Source: Clostridiaceae bacterium (lineage in GTDB: Bacteria; Bacillota; Clostridia; Lachnospirales; Lachnospiraceae). Taken from it: a stretch of 25,362 nt of DNA. This document shows positions 14,787 to 22,930 of this stretch, piece after piece; position 1 is the stretch's first letter; each line of letters starts with the position of its first letter. Location of the stretch: NCBI GenBank assembly GCA_018378255.1, contig JAGZXV010000063.1:1-25362 (forward strand). Direction: 5' to 3'. Below the pieces are notes generated by a model, which had not been told where the DNA came from, did not search any database, and saw only the letters and a list, made by a program, of their open reading frames with translations. A program made the translations under genes and the position numbers.

Positions 14787-16061
14787 CTATTCCTGATCCT
14801 TGTATACAATGCGCCCGTCACAGATGGTATATTTCACCTTACCCTGAAGGGTTCTTCCCACAAACGGTGTATTGGAGGACTTTGAGGCAAATGTCTCCGG
14901 CACCGTCCACTCCTCATTTTCATCAAAAATCACCAAATCAGCCGCAGCTCCGGCCCTGATATATCCCCGGTCCAAATGATACAGCTTTGCTGGATTCAAA
15001 CTCATCTTTTCCATAAGCTGAAGCGTTGTAATATATCCTTTTTTCACCAGTTCCGTAATGCCCAAAGCCAGAGCCGTCTCAAGCCCGATGATGCCGCTTG
15101 GGGCTTGTGTAAGTGTTTTGGCCTTCTCCTCTTCGCTGTGAGGCGCATGATCTGTGGCAATGATATCAATGGTTCCGTCCTGGATTCCTTCCAAAATCGC
15201 CTGTCTGTCAGCTTCTGTTCTGAGCGGCGGATTCATCTTAGCCAGCGTTCCATGTTCCAGCACCGCCTGTTCCGTCAGCGTAAAGTGGTGAGGCGTCACT
15301 TCCGCAACCACATCAGCACCCAGCTCTTTGGCCAGCTTTATCATTTTAACCGCATTTTTTGAACTCATATGCTGGATATTTACAGAGGCTTTCGTGTGAA
15401 GCGCGATCATGCAGTCACGGGCCACAAGGGAATCTTCAGCCAGGGCCGGTGAGCCGGTGATGCCAAGTTTAGCCGCCGCTTCTCCCGCATTGACCCCGTT
15501 ATTAACGATGAATTCCGGGTCCTCTTCATGAAAACTCAAAGGCACGTCCAGCCTTGCTGCCTCTTCCATAGCCTTTTTTACCAGAGAACCGTCCATGAGC
15601 GGAATCCCGTCATCCGTAAATCCCACAGCTCCTGCCGCTTTCAGCGCCTCCATATCCGTCAGCTCTTTTCCCTTCATTCCCACAGATATACAGGCGGCAG
15701 CCAACACATGAATCGGAGCCTTTTTCCCCTCCTCTATCACATAACGGAGCGTCTCTTCATTATCCACGGGGGGCTTCGTATTGGCCATGCAGACCACGCT
15801 GGTAAATCCTCCTTTTGCAGCCGATGCTGCTCCTGTCCGGATATCCTCCTTATAAGTCAGGCCAGGATCGCGGAAATGCACATGTACATCGATCAGCCCA
15901 GGCGCCACCACCATGCCGGAGGCATCGATCACCGTGTCACAACCCTCTTCTGAAAGCCCGGCCCTCACGTTGCGTATCTGGTTCCCGTCAATCAAAATGT
16001 CCATCACGCTGTCCATTTTACTTTTTGGATCGGTTACGCGGCCATTTTTAATCAAAATCAT
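14787..16061 (-). CDS. pyrC: Dihydroorotase
   Basis: Cytosolic enzyme of 424 residues that cyclises N-carbamoyl-aspartate to dihydroorotate in pyrimidine synthesis. It is a type I (long) amidohydrolase-fold dihydroorotase. Metal ligands and substrate residues are visible: HVHFRDPG (60-67), the FTDDG segment (about 149-153), SFHEEDP, VTPHHF and ATDHAPH. AAGGAG lies before the ATG. It is not next to other pyr genes here; its neighbours are an MBL-fold hydrolase and a HIT protein. Confidence 0.96.
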   Translation of the reverse strand: MILIKNGRVTDPKSKMDSVMDILIDGNQIRNVRAGLSEEGCDTVIDASGMVVAPGLIDVHVHFRDPGLTYKEDIRTGAASAAKGGFTSVVCMANTKPPVDNEETLRYVIEEGKKAPIHVLAAACISVGMKGKELTDMEALKAAGAVGFTDDGIPLMDGSLVKKAMEEAARLDVPLSFHEEDPEFIVNNGVNAGEAAAKLGITGSPALAEDSLVARDCMIALHTKASVNIQHMSSKNAVKMIKLAKELGADVVAEVTPHHFTLTEQAVLEHGTLAKMNPPLRTEADRQAILEGIQDGTIDIIATDHAPHSEEEKAKTLTQAPSGIIGLETALALGITELVKKGYITTLQLMEKMSLNPAKLYHLDRGYIRAGAAADLVIFDENEEWTVPETFASKSSNTPFVGRTLQGKVKYTICDGRIVYKDQE

Positions 16062-16081
16062 TCCAATGATTCTCCTTTTTC

Positions 16082-16774
16082 TTAAATTTCAAAACTCTCG
16101 CCCTGTTCATGGATGTCATAGACCTGGTCTTTATAATCCCGGGCGCAGGGAAGCGCCTTTAACTGCTTCATCACCGTATAATCTTCCCAGAAATGCATTG
16201 GGAATACCTTTTTGGCGCCCACTTTTTTCATGAAATCATCCACGCCTAAATGGAACATCTCAGCCAGCCTCGGATCAAGGGGCACAAACGCCAGATCGAT
16301 CTCCGTTCCAGCCATCTTATCCAGTTCCTCATGGTAATGAACCGCCATCTGCTTATTCCAGTTTTCATCTTCTCCAATCCATGTCCAGTTGTTCAAATCA
16401 CCAGCATGGTAGATACAGGTATCGCCCCAGATCAGAAATGCCACCCCTTCATCGGTGGATTTATATGCCTTCACCTTCAGCCCTGCAGCCTCCAGTTCCT
16501 CTCCCGGTCCAATAAACTGTATCTTGGAAAATAACTCCTGAGGCACCCTCTTTTCCCATATATCATCGGAAATCACATACTCCGTCTTAGGATACCGCTC
16601 CGACAATTTAAAAATATCCGGTGAAAAATGATCCTCATGCCTGTGGCTCACAAATACCACCAGCTGTTTCTCCGGATCCATCTCGGGAATGTCCCCTTTG
16701 AAATAATCAAACAGCAGGTAATTCTTCTCCGTCTCCACTAAAAAAGAACTGTGAAAAATGTAAGTAACCTTCAT
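16082..16774 (-). CDS. MBL-fold metallo-hydrolase
   Basis: Protein of 230 residues with the metallo-beta-lactamase fold: SHRHEDH (43-49) is the HxHxDH metal motif, YHAGDLN supplies the bridging Asp, and PMHFWED a late His ligand. Such short members (UlaG/YtnP-like, with HFSPDIF) hydrolyse phosphodiesters or lactones; the substrate is unknown. Two consecutive ATG codons exist at 16777 and 16774; the second has the better spacing to AGGAGG. It is 20 nt upstream of pyrC. Confidence 0.9.
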   Translation of the reverse strand: MKVTYIFHSSFLVETEKNYLLFDYFKGDIPEMDPEKQLVVFVSHRHEDHFSPDIFKLSERYPKTEYVISDDIWEKRVPQELFSKIQFIGPGEELEAAGLKVKAYKSTDEGVAFLIWGDTCIYHAGDLNNWTWIGEDENWNKQMAVHYHEELDKMAGTEIDLAFVPLDPRLAEMFHLGVDDFMKKVGAKKVFPMHFWEDYTVMKQLKALPCARDYKDQVYDIHEQGESFEI

Positions 16775-16795
16775 CATATACCTCCTTTATACACA

Positions 16796-17182
16796 TTAAA
16801 ACCGACGTCCGCACTTTGGACAGAATTCAAAATCCTCCCCTGTTTCGTAACCGCAGTTTTCACACACCTTTGCTCCAATGGTTCCATAATAAGGTTTATT
16901 CCCCGCCTGAACCAGTGTCAGATCCCGTTCCGTGATCTCTGCCTGTTCTCCCCTAAGAAGGCGCCTGCCTGTCTCGCTATCCAGTTCATACACCGTACCG
17001 CAGCAGGACATCTTAACGTAAAAACGCTTATTCCACTTGAACAGCGGTATGAAAAAAAAGCTGAAATACATATAGGTCATGAAAACCTGATAACGACCGT
17101 AACTGCCGCAATGGCTGCAGATAACGGTCTTTATATAATCAATTGCTTTTGTACCGGAACTGATGCCTCCAATAAAAATCAT
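16796..17182 (-). CDS. Zinc-ribbon membrane-associated protein
   Basis: Protein of 128 residues with two cysteine clusters. The first is CSHCG (22-26) with a partner CC (60-61), split by one hydrophobic segment (33-49). The second is a C-terminal zinc ribbon with CENCG (107-111) and CPKCG (121-125). This arrangement is seen in small zinc-ribbon proteins of unknown role. GGAGG lies 5 nt before the ATG. First gene of the cluster leading to MBL, pyrC, HIT and malQ. Confidence 0.8.
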   Translation of the reverse strand: MIFIGGISSGTKAIDYIKTVICSHCGSYGRYQVFMTYMYFSFFFIPLFKWNKRFYVKMSCCGTVYELDSETGRRLLRGEQAEITERDLTLVQAGNKPYYGTIGAKVCENCGYETGEDFEFCPKCGRRF

Positions 17183-17224
17183 AACTGCCTCCGCCTGTCA
17201 CTTATCTGAAAAACTCTGTTACTA

Positions 17225-17253
17225 AGTATATCATAAAAAGGGGCGGTGTACAA
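17225..17253 (-). promoter_or_regulatory. Promoter of the zinc-ribbon / pyrC / malQ cluster
   Basis: Minus-strand -35 TTGTAC (17248-17253), 17-bp spacer, -10 TATACT (17225-17230), about 40 nt before the first start codon. Confidence 0.55.
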
Positions 17254-17302
17254 TCTTACTTTGGGCAGGGGAGGTTGGGGGACGGTGGCATTTTTTAACA
17301 TC

Positions 17303-17338
17303 AAACGTGAAGGCTTTTTGAGAAAAGCCTTCACGTTT
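17303..17338. repeat. REP-like palindrome, copy 3
   Basis: Perfect 16-bp arms AAACGTGAAGGCTTTT / AAAAGCCTTCACGTTT around the loop TGAG. The loop differs from the TTCGAA centre of other copies while the arms are kept. Confidence 0.9.
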
Positions 17339-17343
17339 TAAAG

Positions 17344-17383
17344 TAAAGTGTGAAGGCATTTTCGAAAAAGCCTTCACGTTTTA
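17344..17383. repeat. REP-like palindrome, copy 4
   Basis: 20-bp arms centred on TTC|GAA with one A/A mismatch and two adjacent G-T wobbles: TGTGAAGGCATTTTC / GAAAAAGCCTTCACG in the core. It lies in tandem with copy 3, and TTTTAATGTAAA follows. Confidence 0.88.
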
Positions 17384-17391
17384 ATGTAAAA

Positions 17392-17421
17392 CGCCAGGGC
17401 ATTCCGAAAAATCCCCTGGCG
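17392..17421 (-). terminator. Terminator-like diverged REP element after the AraC gene
   Basis: CGCCAGGG / CCCTGGCG arms (8 bp) enclose ATTCCGAAAAAT, an echo of the REP centre. On the minus strand TTTTACATT follows. It stands 28 nt past the AraC-type regulator stop and probably ends that operon. Organisation matches copies 3 and 4 but the stem bases are replaced. Confidence 0.65.
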
Positions 17422-17449
17422 CTCATTCCCTCTCCCAACACTTTCCCTC

Positions 17450-18313
17450 TCATTCAACAGGAAAATATATCTCAATCTCAGATCCTTCCTCTCCCTCCCC
17501 CGCAAACCGTTCCGTATAACACTCAAAATCATCCCGTTTAGCCAGTTCAAATCCACTTTTTGGAAACCAGCTCCCCCAAATATAATGATACGTTAGTATC
17601 AGTCTGTCCACGCCGCCCCTATGGATAAATTTTGCATATTTCCCCCCTTCCAGCGTTTTCACCTGCATATCGTTCAACACAGGGTAATGTTCCGGGACCT
17701 CAACGCCCGTAAATGCAGCCGTTTCACTGTCCGCACAAAATCCCCCTAAAGAACAGCCTTCTGCTGCTTCAAAAACCCCATACCGGTTGTTGGAAGTCAG
17801 CTCTGCCGGAACCCGGCTATTGAATTCCCGCCACATTTCCACCATCTCCATTCCACTAACAGTAGCATTGAAGCGCAGCCCCATCAAACGAATCTTCGGC
17901 ACCATGACGATCTCAGGGCAAAGGCCTGCATGTGTTACGATGGTTTTATCAGGGAGCTGCGCCGGCTGCCGGCTGCCAATCAGCACATCAATTCCATTTT
18001 TCCTGTACTCCGTCGGCGTCATGCCATACCGGTCCTTAAATGCCCTGGCAAACCCTTCTGCCGTCTCAAAATACAGGGACAGTCCGATATCAATGACCTT
18101 TTTCCGGCTATGGTTCAAATCCCACGCCGCCTGTGTCAGCCGCCTGCTCCGGATATAACTCCCGATCGTCTCCCCCATAACCGCACTAAAATAGCGGTGG
18201 AAATGATGATAGGAATAGGAGACTGCCTTAGCCACATCACATGCGGTAATTGGTTCATATAAATGATTCTCTATAAAAACAATAGCCTGACCGATAATCC
18301 GGCTGTTATCCAA
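17450..18313 (-). CDS. AraC-family regulator with GyrI-like effector domain
   Basis: Protein of 287 residues. The N-terminal half is a double helix-turn-helix: ACDVAKAVSYSYHHFHRYFSAVMGETIGSYIR in the first motif, then IGLSLYFETAEGFARAFKDRYGMTPTEYRK (about 76-105). From about 125 it has a GyrI-like small-molecule-binding domain (EIVMVPKIRLMGLRF ... SEIEIYFPVE). This is the Rob/BltR-like layout for drug or small-ligand response. Start is TTG at 18313, with GGGGG 6 nt upstream; no other start precedes the first helix. It follows the C45 hydrolase by 31 nt and may regulate it. Confidence 0.92.
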   Translation of the reverse strand: MDNSRIIGQAIVFIENHLYEPITACDVAKAVSYSYHHFHRYFSAVMGETIGSYIRSRRLTQAAWDLNHSRKKVIDIGLSLYFETAEGFARAFKDRYGMTPTEYRKNGIDVLIGSRQPAQLPDKTIVTHAGLCPEIVMVPKIRLMGLRFNATVSGMEMVEMWREFNSRVPAELTSNNRYGVFEAAEGCSLGGFCADSETAAFTGVEVPEHYPVLNDMQVKTLEGGKYAKFIHRGGVDRLILTYHYIWGSWFPKSGFELAKRDDFECYTERFAGEGEEGSEIEIYFPVE

Positions 18314-18344
18314 AGACAGCCCCCTTTCTGCTGCAATTAATCAA

Positions 18345-19451
18345 TTAAAGTATATTATAAAAATCAGTTTTTGCCTTTTCCTGCGGCAGCAATGCTTCAA
18401 TCACCCGTGGCGTCAGCGCTCCAACGGTAAATGTCTGCCACCGGTTCACCTGGGGCGAACCAAATGTGAGTTCTATACTCCTATCCGTTACGTCAAATAC
18501 CATAGAACGCAGCGTTCCGAAAAATTCTTTATAATAGTGACAGCACAAGCCTTCCGGATAGGATGCAGTAAGCAGTTGCCTGATATCATTTTTGGAAATG
18601 AGCCTGTCCTGTTCAAACAGCCTGACTATGCTGTCATTACGGATTAAAGAATTTTGTATCACCATTTTTTCATATGGCCTGAGTTCTGCAAACAGCGTAT
18701 GGTTCGTGGAAGAGAGATAATTTTTCCCATTGCTGCCGTCCAGTATTTCATACGCTTTATGCCCGTCGATACACTGAAGCAATGCTATTTTATCACGGCT
18801 GCCGGCCAGCATCAAATTGATATTAAAACCGATGGGCGCGTCCATCGCCCACGCGACAGCCTCATCCACATTTCTGCAGTTTTCGAGAATGCTGCGTATG
18901 ACGATCCAAAGCTGGAAACCTGTTGTTCCCGGCTTCTGCGCACCCTCGAAATTGCCCACAGGCAGACCATTTCCCGCCTGGCATACGGCCAGCCCGTGTT
19001 CATTCATTCCATCGCCTCTGCCAAACAGATGCATGGTAGACGCGATATAGCGGTATTTTCCCTGGATTTCGTTGTAAGCAAAACACATTTCTTCAAATTC
19101 GTCGTGGAAGTCATAGCTTCTCGCCATCATGGTATGGCCGTTTTCAGTTTTAGACGGCAGCGCTGCCATCAGGCTGCAGCCCCGCTCCAGATAAGTCATT
19201 GCATAAAAAATGACCTGCTCCGCACAGACGCCGGCCGTGTCCGAAAATCCCCTGATTTCATCATTGATGCCGGGACAGTACTGGTCCAGCAGGTTCACTA
19301 TTTCAGCGAGTTTATGCCTGGGATAGGAATCCGGCGGAAGCAGGGCCCGCTGCAGCAAGTCCGGAGCCGCTAAAATCCAGTTTCCTATCTGGGTTCCAAC
19401 CTCATAACTTGTGCCCACAAAATTTTTCAGATATACATTCGTTTTTTCCAT
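18345..19451 (-). CDS. C45-family Ntn hydrolase / acyltransferase-like protein
   Basis: Protein of 368 residues resembling the peptidase C45 family (acyl-CoA:6-aminopenicillanate acyltransferase-like). Members self-cleave to expose a catalytic N-terminal Cys and act on amide bonds. The probable nucleophile is Cys92 in ERGCSLMAALPS, followed by GHTMMARSYDF, the family's xARxxDF pattern, and the later NEHGLAV and SSTNH. No signal peptide is visible, so it is probably cytosolic. The ATG at 19451 follows GGTGA; an upstream TTG at 19463 would put AAAGGA too close. Substrate unknown. It is the upstream partner of the AraC-type gene. Confidence 0.85.
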   Translation of the reverse strand: MEKTNVYLKNFVGTSYEVGTQIGNWILAAPDLLQRALLPPDSYPRHKLAEIVNLLDQYCPGINDEIRGFSDTAGVCAEQVIFYAMTYLERGCSLMAALPSKTENGHTMMARSYDFHDEFEEMCFAYNEIQGKYRYIASTMHLFGRGDGMNEHGLAVCQAGNGLPVGNFEGAQKPGTTGFQLWIVIRSILENCRNVDEAVAWAMDAPIGFNINLMLAGSRDKIALLQCIDGHKAYEILDGSNGKNYLSSTNHTLFAELRPYEKMVIQNSLIRNDSIVRLFEQDRLISKNDIRQLLTASYPEGLCCHYYKEFFGTLRSMVFDVTDRSIELTFGSPQVNRWQTFTVGALTPRVIEALLPQEKAKTDFYNIL

Positions 19452-19574
19452 GGTATTCACCAATCCTTTCGTTGATAAGATGAGTATATTCTGAAAATGC
19501 GGCCCAAACTTGATATTTTTTGCTGTTTTCCGGATTCTGTTTTTGTTAGTACAGGGAAGTTATCCCGGGAAATT

Positions 19575-19618
19575 AGAAAAAACCGGTTTCAAAGGACATT
19601 TCCTCAAAAACCGGTTTC
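19575..19618 (-). terminator. Terminator after the DUF378 gene
   Basis: Two identical palindromes AAACCGGTTT (19580-19589 and 19608-19617) pair with each other, with an inner AGG/CCT. On the minus strand a run of T (TTTTTTCT) follows, about 15-55 nt after the DUF378 stop. Confidence 0.7.
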
Positions 19619-19633
19619 TGCACATTTTTACAA

Positions 19634-19849
19634 TTATACTGGTGTTGACGGCTGATGAGCCTGGCTGTAAAACGTGATAAGATACAGACCACTCAGTCCT
19701 ACCAGGCCATAGACAATTCTGGACAGCCAGGTCATGTCTCCTAAAAGGAATGATACCAGGTTGAAACGGAACAGGCCTATTAAGCCCCAGTTAATCGCTC
19801 CGATAATTGCAATTGTCAATGCTGTACAATCAATTGCTCTGTTTCCCAT
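19634..19849 (-). CDS. DUF378 family small membrane protein
   Basis: Protein of 71 residues with two hydrophobic segments: ALTIAIIGAINWGLIGLF carries the family's GAINWGLxG signature, and IVYGLVGLSGLYLITFY follows. Function is not known for the family. The ATG at 19849 follows AGGAGG at 9 nt; a start at 19870 would lie before that site. The gene is separate from the AAA operon upstream and has its own terminator. Confidence 0.9.
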   Translation of the reverse strand: MGNRAIDCTALTIAIIGAINWGLIGLFRFNLVSFLLGDMTWLSRIVYGLVGLSGLYLITFYSQAHQPSTPV

Positions 19850-19878
19850 ATTTTTCTGCCTCCTTTTCATGAGCGACC

Positions 19879-19923
19879 CATAACGTGTTATGGAGTTATG
19901 GAGTTCATATGGCTATTATGAAC
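19879..19923. promoter_or_regulatory. Two small inverted repeats upstream of DUF378
   Basis: CATAAC-GT-GTTATG (19879-19892) and GTTCATA-N7-TATGAAC (19903-19923), together with TTATGGAG twice in tandem. They lie in the 105-bp gap between the MoxR stop and the DUF378 start. They could be operator sites or mRNA hairpins; no T-run follows. Confidence 0.3.
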
Positions 19924-19954
19924 CAGAAATGGAGATTTATACATAAATCGGAGA

Positions 19955-21463
19955 TTAATTCCCTATCTTATCTAGGATTTCCGCTTCCTGCCGGTCAAAC
20001 AGCAGATTTTTATTGTATTGGTAATAGCGCTCGCATTCATAGGACTGGAGGAAATGTACGCTGTAGTAGTTGGTGTTCAGTTCCGTAATGAAAATCACCA
20101 TTTCCTGGCTCTCTCCAAAAGCGGCTTCCATAAAATTAAAGGCATATTCCAACATCTGTCCGCCTTCTGCGTACATCTCTTCATACCGGCCGCTTTCCTG
20201 GCCGAAGATCTGACGCAGCCTTTCCCACGCTTCTTTTCCCCCGTCAATATATTCTGCCCTTAAAATCTGCAGACATTGGTCCATCTTATCAATCACCGAA
20301 AGATATTTGCGGTCCTCTTTCCGGGATAAAAGCTTTGCCGCCTTCTTCTCCAGGCGCTTTTCTTTTAACTCTCCGGTTAAGGATTCAAACAGTTTTTGGG
20401 CTCCGTCTGATCCCGTCTCAATCTCAGGCTGTTGGCTGAACTTTCGCAGATATTTCATGAAAAGCTCCATAAACTGTTCTTTTTCCTGGATTTCATAAAA
20501 CTGGCGCCCCAGCCTGGACAACAGGAGTCCGATCACACTCAGCCGTTCATCAAACGGCGCTTTAGCCAGTTTATTGCAGGCAGATTCATGAATCACTCCT
20601 GAAAGAATCTCATCCACCTGGTAATCATTCTGGTATTTATAATAGAGTTCCAGATAATTGGCAAAGTCGCGGGCAATCTTTCCATGCTGGATATACTGGA
20701 ACACCACATCCCGGTCCACAGGTTTTTTTATCTTCTCATACACTTCGATCAGCCGGGACAGATCTTCCCAGCCTCTGGGCGTGGCAAACACAGGCCCGTC
20801 CACCGTCGTTTCAATCTGACAGAAGTACTGCTTCTTCACCCCTAAGTAAGAAATGACTGCGGGATGTATTTTCACCTGGTAAGCATATTCTCTCCAGACA
20901 TCAAAATCCGCTTCCACGTGGATCATTTTGATCCGGTCCAGGGTGACAATGTCAAAATCCCTCACTGATTTATTAAATTCCGGCGGATTTCCCGCCGCCA
21001 CAATCATCCACCCCTCCGGAATGGCATGATTTCCAAATGTCTTGCACTGCAAAAACTGGAGCATGGTAGGCGCCAGAGTTTCAGACACACAGTTGATCTC
21101 ATCGATGAACAATATGCCTTCCTGCAATCCGGTTCTTTCAATCATATCATAAATGGATGCCACAATTTCACTCATGGTGTATTCCGTAACGGCGTATTCC
21201 CGGCCTCCATATGTCTTCTTTTCAATCATAGGCAGACCAATGGCGCTCTGCCTGGTATGATGGGTAATGGTATACGCCACAAGCCCGATCTGGCACTCCT
21301 GGGCGATCTGCTCCATGATCTGCGTCTTTCCCACCCCCGGCGGCCCGATTAACAGCACCGGCCGCTGGCGGATGGACGGAATCGCGTATTCTCCGTATTC
21401 ATCCTTTAACAGGTATGCTTCTATGGTGTTTTTTATCTCTGTTTTCGCACGCTTTATATTCAT
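19955..21463 (-). CDS. MoxR-like AAA+ ATPase
   Basis: Cytosolic protein of 502 residues. The AAA+ core has Walker A GPPGVGKT (40-47), Walker B ILFIDEIN (117-124), sensor 1 VAAGNPPEFN (155-164) and a MoxR-like small domain. The C-terminal 250 residues are helical, of no named family I recognise. MoxR ATPases work with VWA-domain partners to remodel or load metal into targets. It lies 57 nt after a VWA gene in the same operon, so the two are probably partners. AAGGA lies just before the ATG. Last gene of LRR-VWA-MoxR. Confidence 0.9.
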   Translation of the reverse strand: MNIKRAKTEIKNTIEAYLLKDEYGEYAIPSIRQRPVLLIGPPGVGKTQIMEQIAQECQIGLVAYTITHHTRQSAIGLPMIEKKTYGGREYAVTEYTMSEIVASIYDMIERTGLQEGILFIDEINCVSETLAPTMLQFLQCKTFGNHAIPEGWMIVAAGNPPEFNKSVRDFDIVTLDRIKMIHVEADFDVWREYAYQVKIHPAVISYLGVKKQYFCQIETTVDGPVFATPRGWEDLSRLIEVYEKIKKPVDRDVVFQYIQHGKIARDFANYLELYYKYQNDYQVDEILSGVIHESACNKLAKAPFDERLSVIGLLLSRLGRQFYEIQEKEQFMELFMKYLRKFSQQPEIETGSDGAQKLFESLTGELKEKRLEKKAAKLLSRKEDRKYLSVIDKMDQCLQILRAEYIDGGKEAWERLRQIFGQESGRYEEMYAEGGQMLEYAFNFMEAAFGESQEMVIFITELNTNYYSVHFLQSYECERYYQYNKNLLFDRQEAEILDKIGN

Positions 21464-21520
21464 ATATCCTTTTCAATCCTTCCATGGGGAGCATTTTTGC
21501 ACAGACATGCGCTGGGAATT

Positions 21521-22930
21521 TCATATTCCCAGACGCGGTTCAAATGTGGGGCTTTTCACACCATCTTCATTTCCAATATCTTCAATATCCAGAATCAGTT
21601 TTATAGCCCATGCAGGCACCGAAACATCGGAATATTGATCCTGGACAAATACAAATGCCGTATCATAAACCGGTTTTTTCACCGGATAAATTCCCTGTCC
21701 GTCTGTAAAATAGATCAGCCCTCTAAGGCTTTTAAACCTTCCGAGCGCCATCAGCCGGTTCACATATTCAAAGGCCGGCCTAAAATCAGTTCCGCCCTTT
21801 CCCTTGACCGTAAACTCTTTTCTGTACGCATCCATCTCTTCCCTGCTGGTTATCACCTGATCGGACTGGATCTTGTCGTCGCACTGGATGATGTGGATGT
21901 TGATCTTCCGAAAGTAGCTTTCCGATTCACACAAAACGGAATAGGTTTCTTCCAGAAATTTCAGCACCAGTTCCCCGGAACAGGACATGGATGTATCAAT
22001 CACTATCACAAAATCTTCAATCCTGTAAATTTCTTTGGATTCCAGCGGCTCGATTAAAGGCATATTTCCATACATGGAAAGGCCATAGGTATAAAATACA
22101 TAATCAAAGGAATCCTCATCCACCTGCATCTCTTCCTTCAGAACCGAAAATTTCCTCAGAAACTGTTTGTAATCATATCTTTCCCTGTTTTCCACCTGAA
22201 CCTGATCCATAAGGCTTCTGGAATCTTCCGCCTCCTGGTTTCCCAGGGTTTCCATTTCCGTCTGCATTTTTTCACGGTTATCGTTCCACTGGTTCTGTCT
22301 CTCTATCCGGCTTTCGGGCGGTTCCTCCTCCAGCCAGTATGAATGGTCGTCTAAACGGAATTCATTCACCAGACTTTTGTAATACTTTTCCGATGGATTC
22401 ATTTTTATAAGTTCCTTAAAAATGCCTTCGGCCGTCAATACCTTTAAACGTTTCCGGAACCTGAGATACGTCTCTCTCCTGAGTGGTGACGGCGGCACAT
22501 GGACGCATTTTTTATATAGATCATCGATCACCGATTCCATGGCGATATCACATGCCAGATCCCAGTAAGCCATCCTGCCGGGCTTTGTTTCATCCGCTTC
22601 TTCCTGCTGATTTTCAGAGCCTGCAATCAGCCTGGCATGGTACATATGGCAGAAAAGGCAGTGAAGTACCAAATGCAGGTAACTTCTGTTTACCAGCACA
22701 CGGCCCTTTCTGTATAACTCAAATAAATATGCCGGATGATAATAGATAATCCGGCCATCCGTCCCCATCCCCCGGCAGCCCGGATCCGCTTCAAAGCTCA
22801 GAGAACTGAGGGACACATCCAGAAAACGCATATTCAGATATAATTCATTTCTCGCCGCGCTTAAAATCTGAGCGCACAGCTCCACTTCATTCAGTTCCTG
22901 AAGCTGCCTGTGCCTGGTTGGATCGATCAT
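21521..22930 (-). CDS. VWA-like protein with DUF2201-type N-terminal domain
   Basis: Protein of 469 residues. The N-terminal half looks like the putative metallopeptidase-like domain of DUF2201 proteins, with HLVLHCLFCHMYHARL (86-101) in place of a true HExxH helix, so protease activity is doubtful. A charged linker (about 195-250) leads to a C-terminal VWA-like domain with a complete MIDAS: DTSMS (312-316), Thr381 in GKGGTDF, and Asp410 in YFTDGQG. VWA domains hold a metal and bind partners. The start ATG overlaps the LRR gene stop (ATGA), with GAAGGAAG 8 nt upstream. Partner of the MoxR-like ATPase. Confidence 0.88.
   Translation of the reverse strand: MIDPTRHRQLQELNEVELCAQILSAARNELYLNMRFLDVSLSSLSFEADPGCRGMGTDGRIIYYHPAYLFELYRKGRVLVNRSYLHLVLHCLFCHMYHARLIAGSENQQEEADETKPGRMAYWDLACDIAMESVIDDLYKKCVHVPPSPLRRETYLRFRKRLKVLTAEGIFKELIKMNPSEKYYKSLVNEFRLDDHSYWLEEEPPESRIERQNQWNDNREKMQTEMETLGNQEAEDSRSLMDQVQVENRERYDYKQFLRKFSVLKEEMQVDEDSFDYVFYTYGLSMYGNMPLIEPLESKEIYRIEDFVIVIDTSMSCSGELVLKFLEETYSVLCESESYFRKINIHIIQCDDKIQSDQVITSREEMDAYRKEFTVKGKGGTDFRPAFEYVNRLMALGRFKSLRGLIYFTDGQGIYPVKKPVYDTAFVFVQDQYSDVSVPAWAIKLILDIEDIGNEDGVKSPTFEPRLGI

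Noticed and set aside
18654..19373. Plus-strand ORF of 239 residues opposite the C45-like gene
   Set aside because: Antisense reading of a recognised gene, without ribosome site or family motifs.
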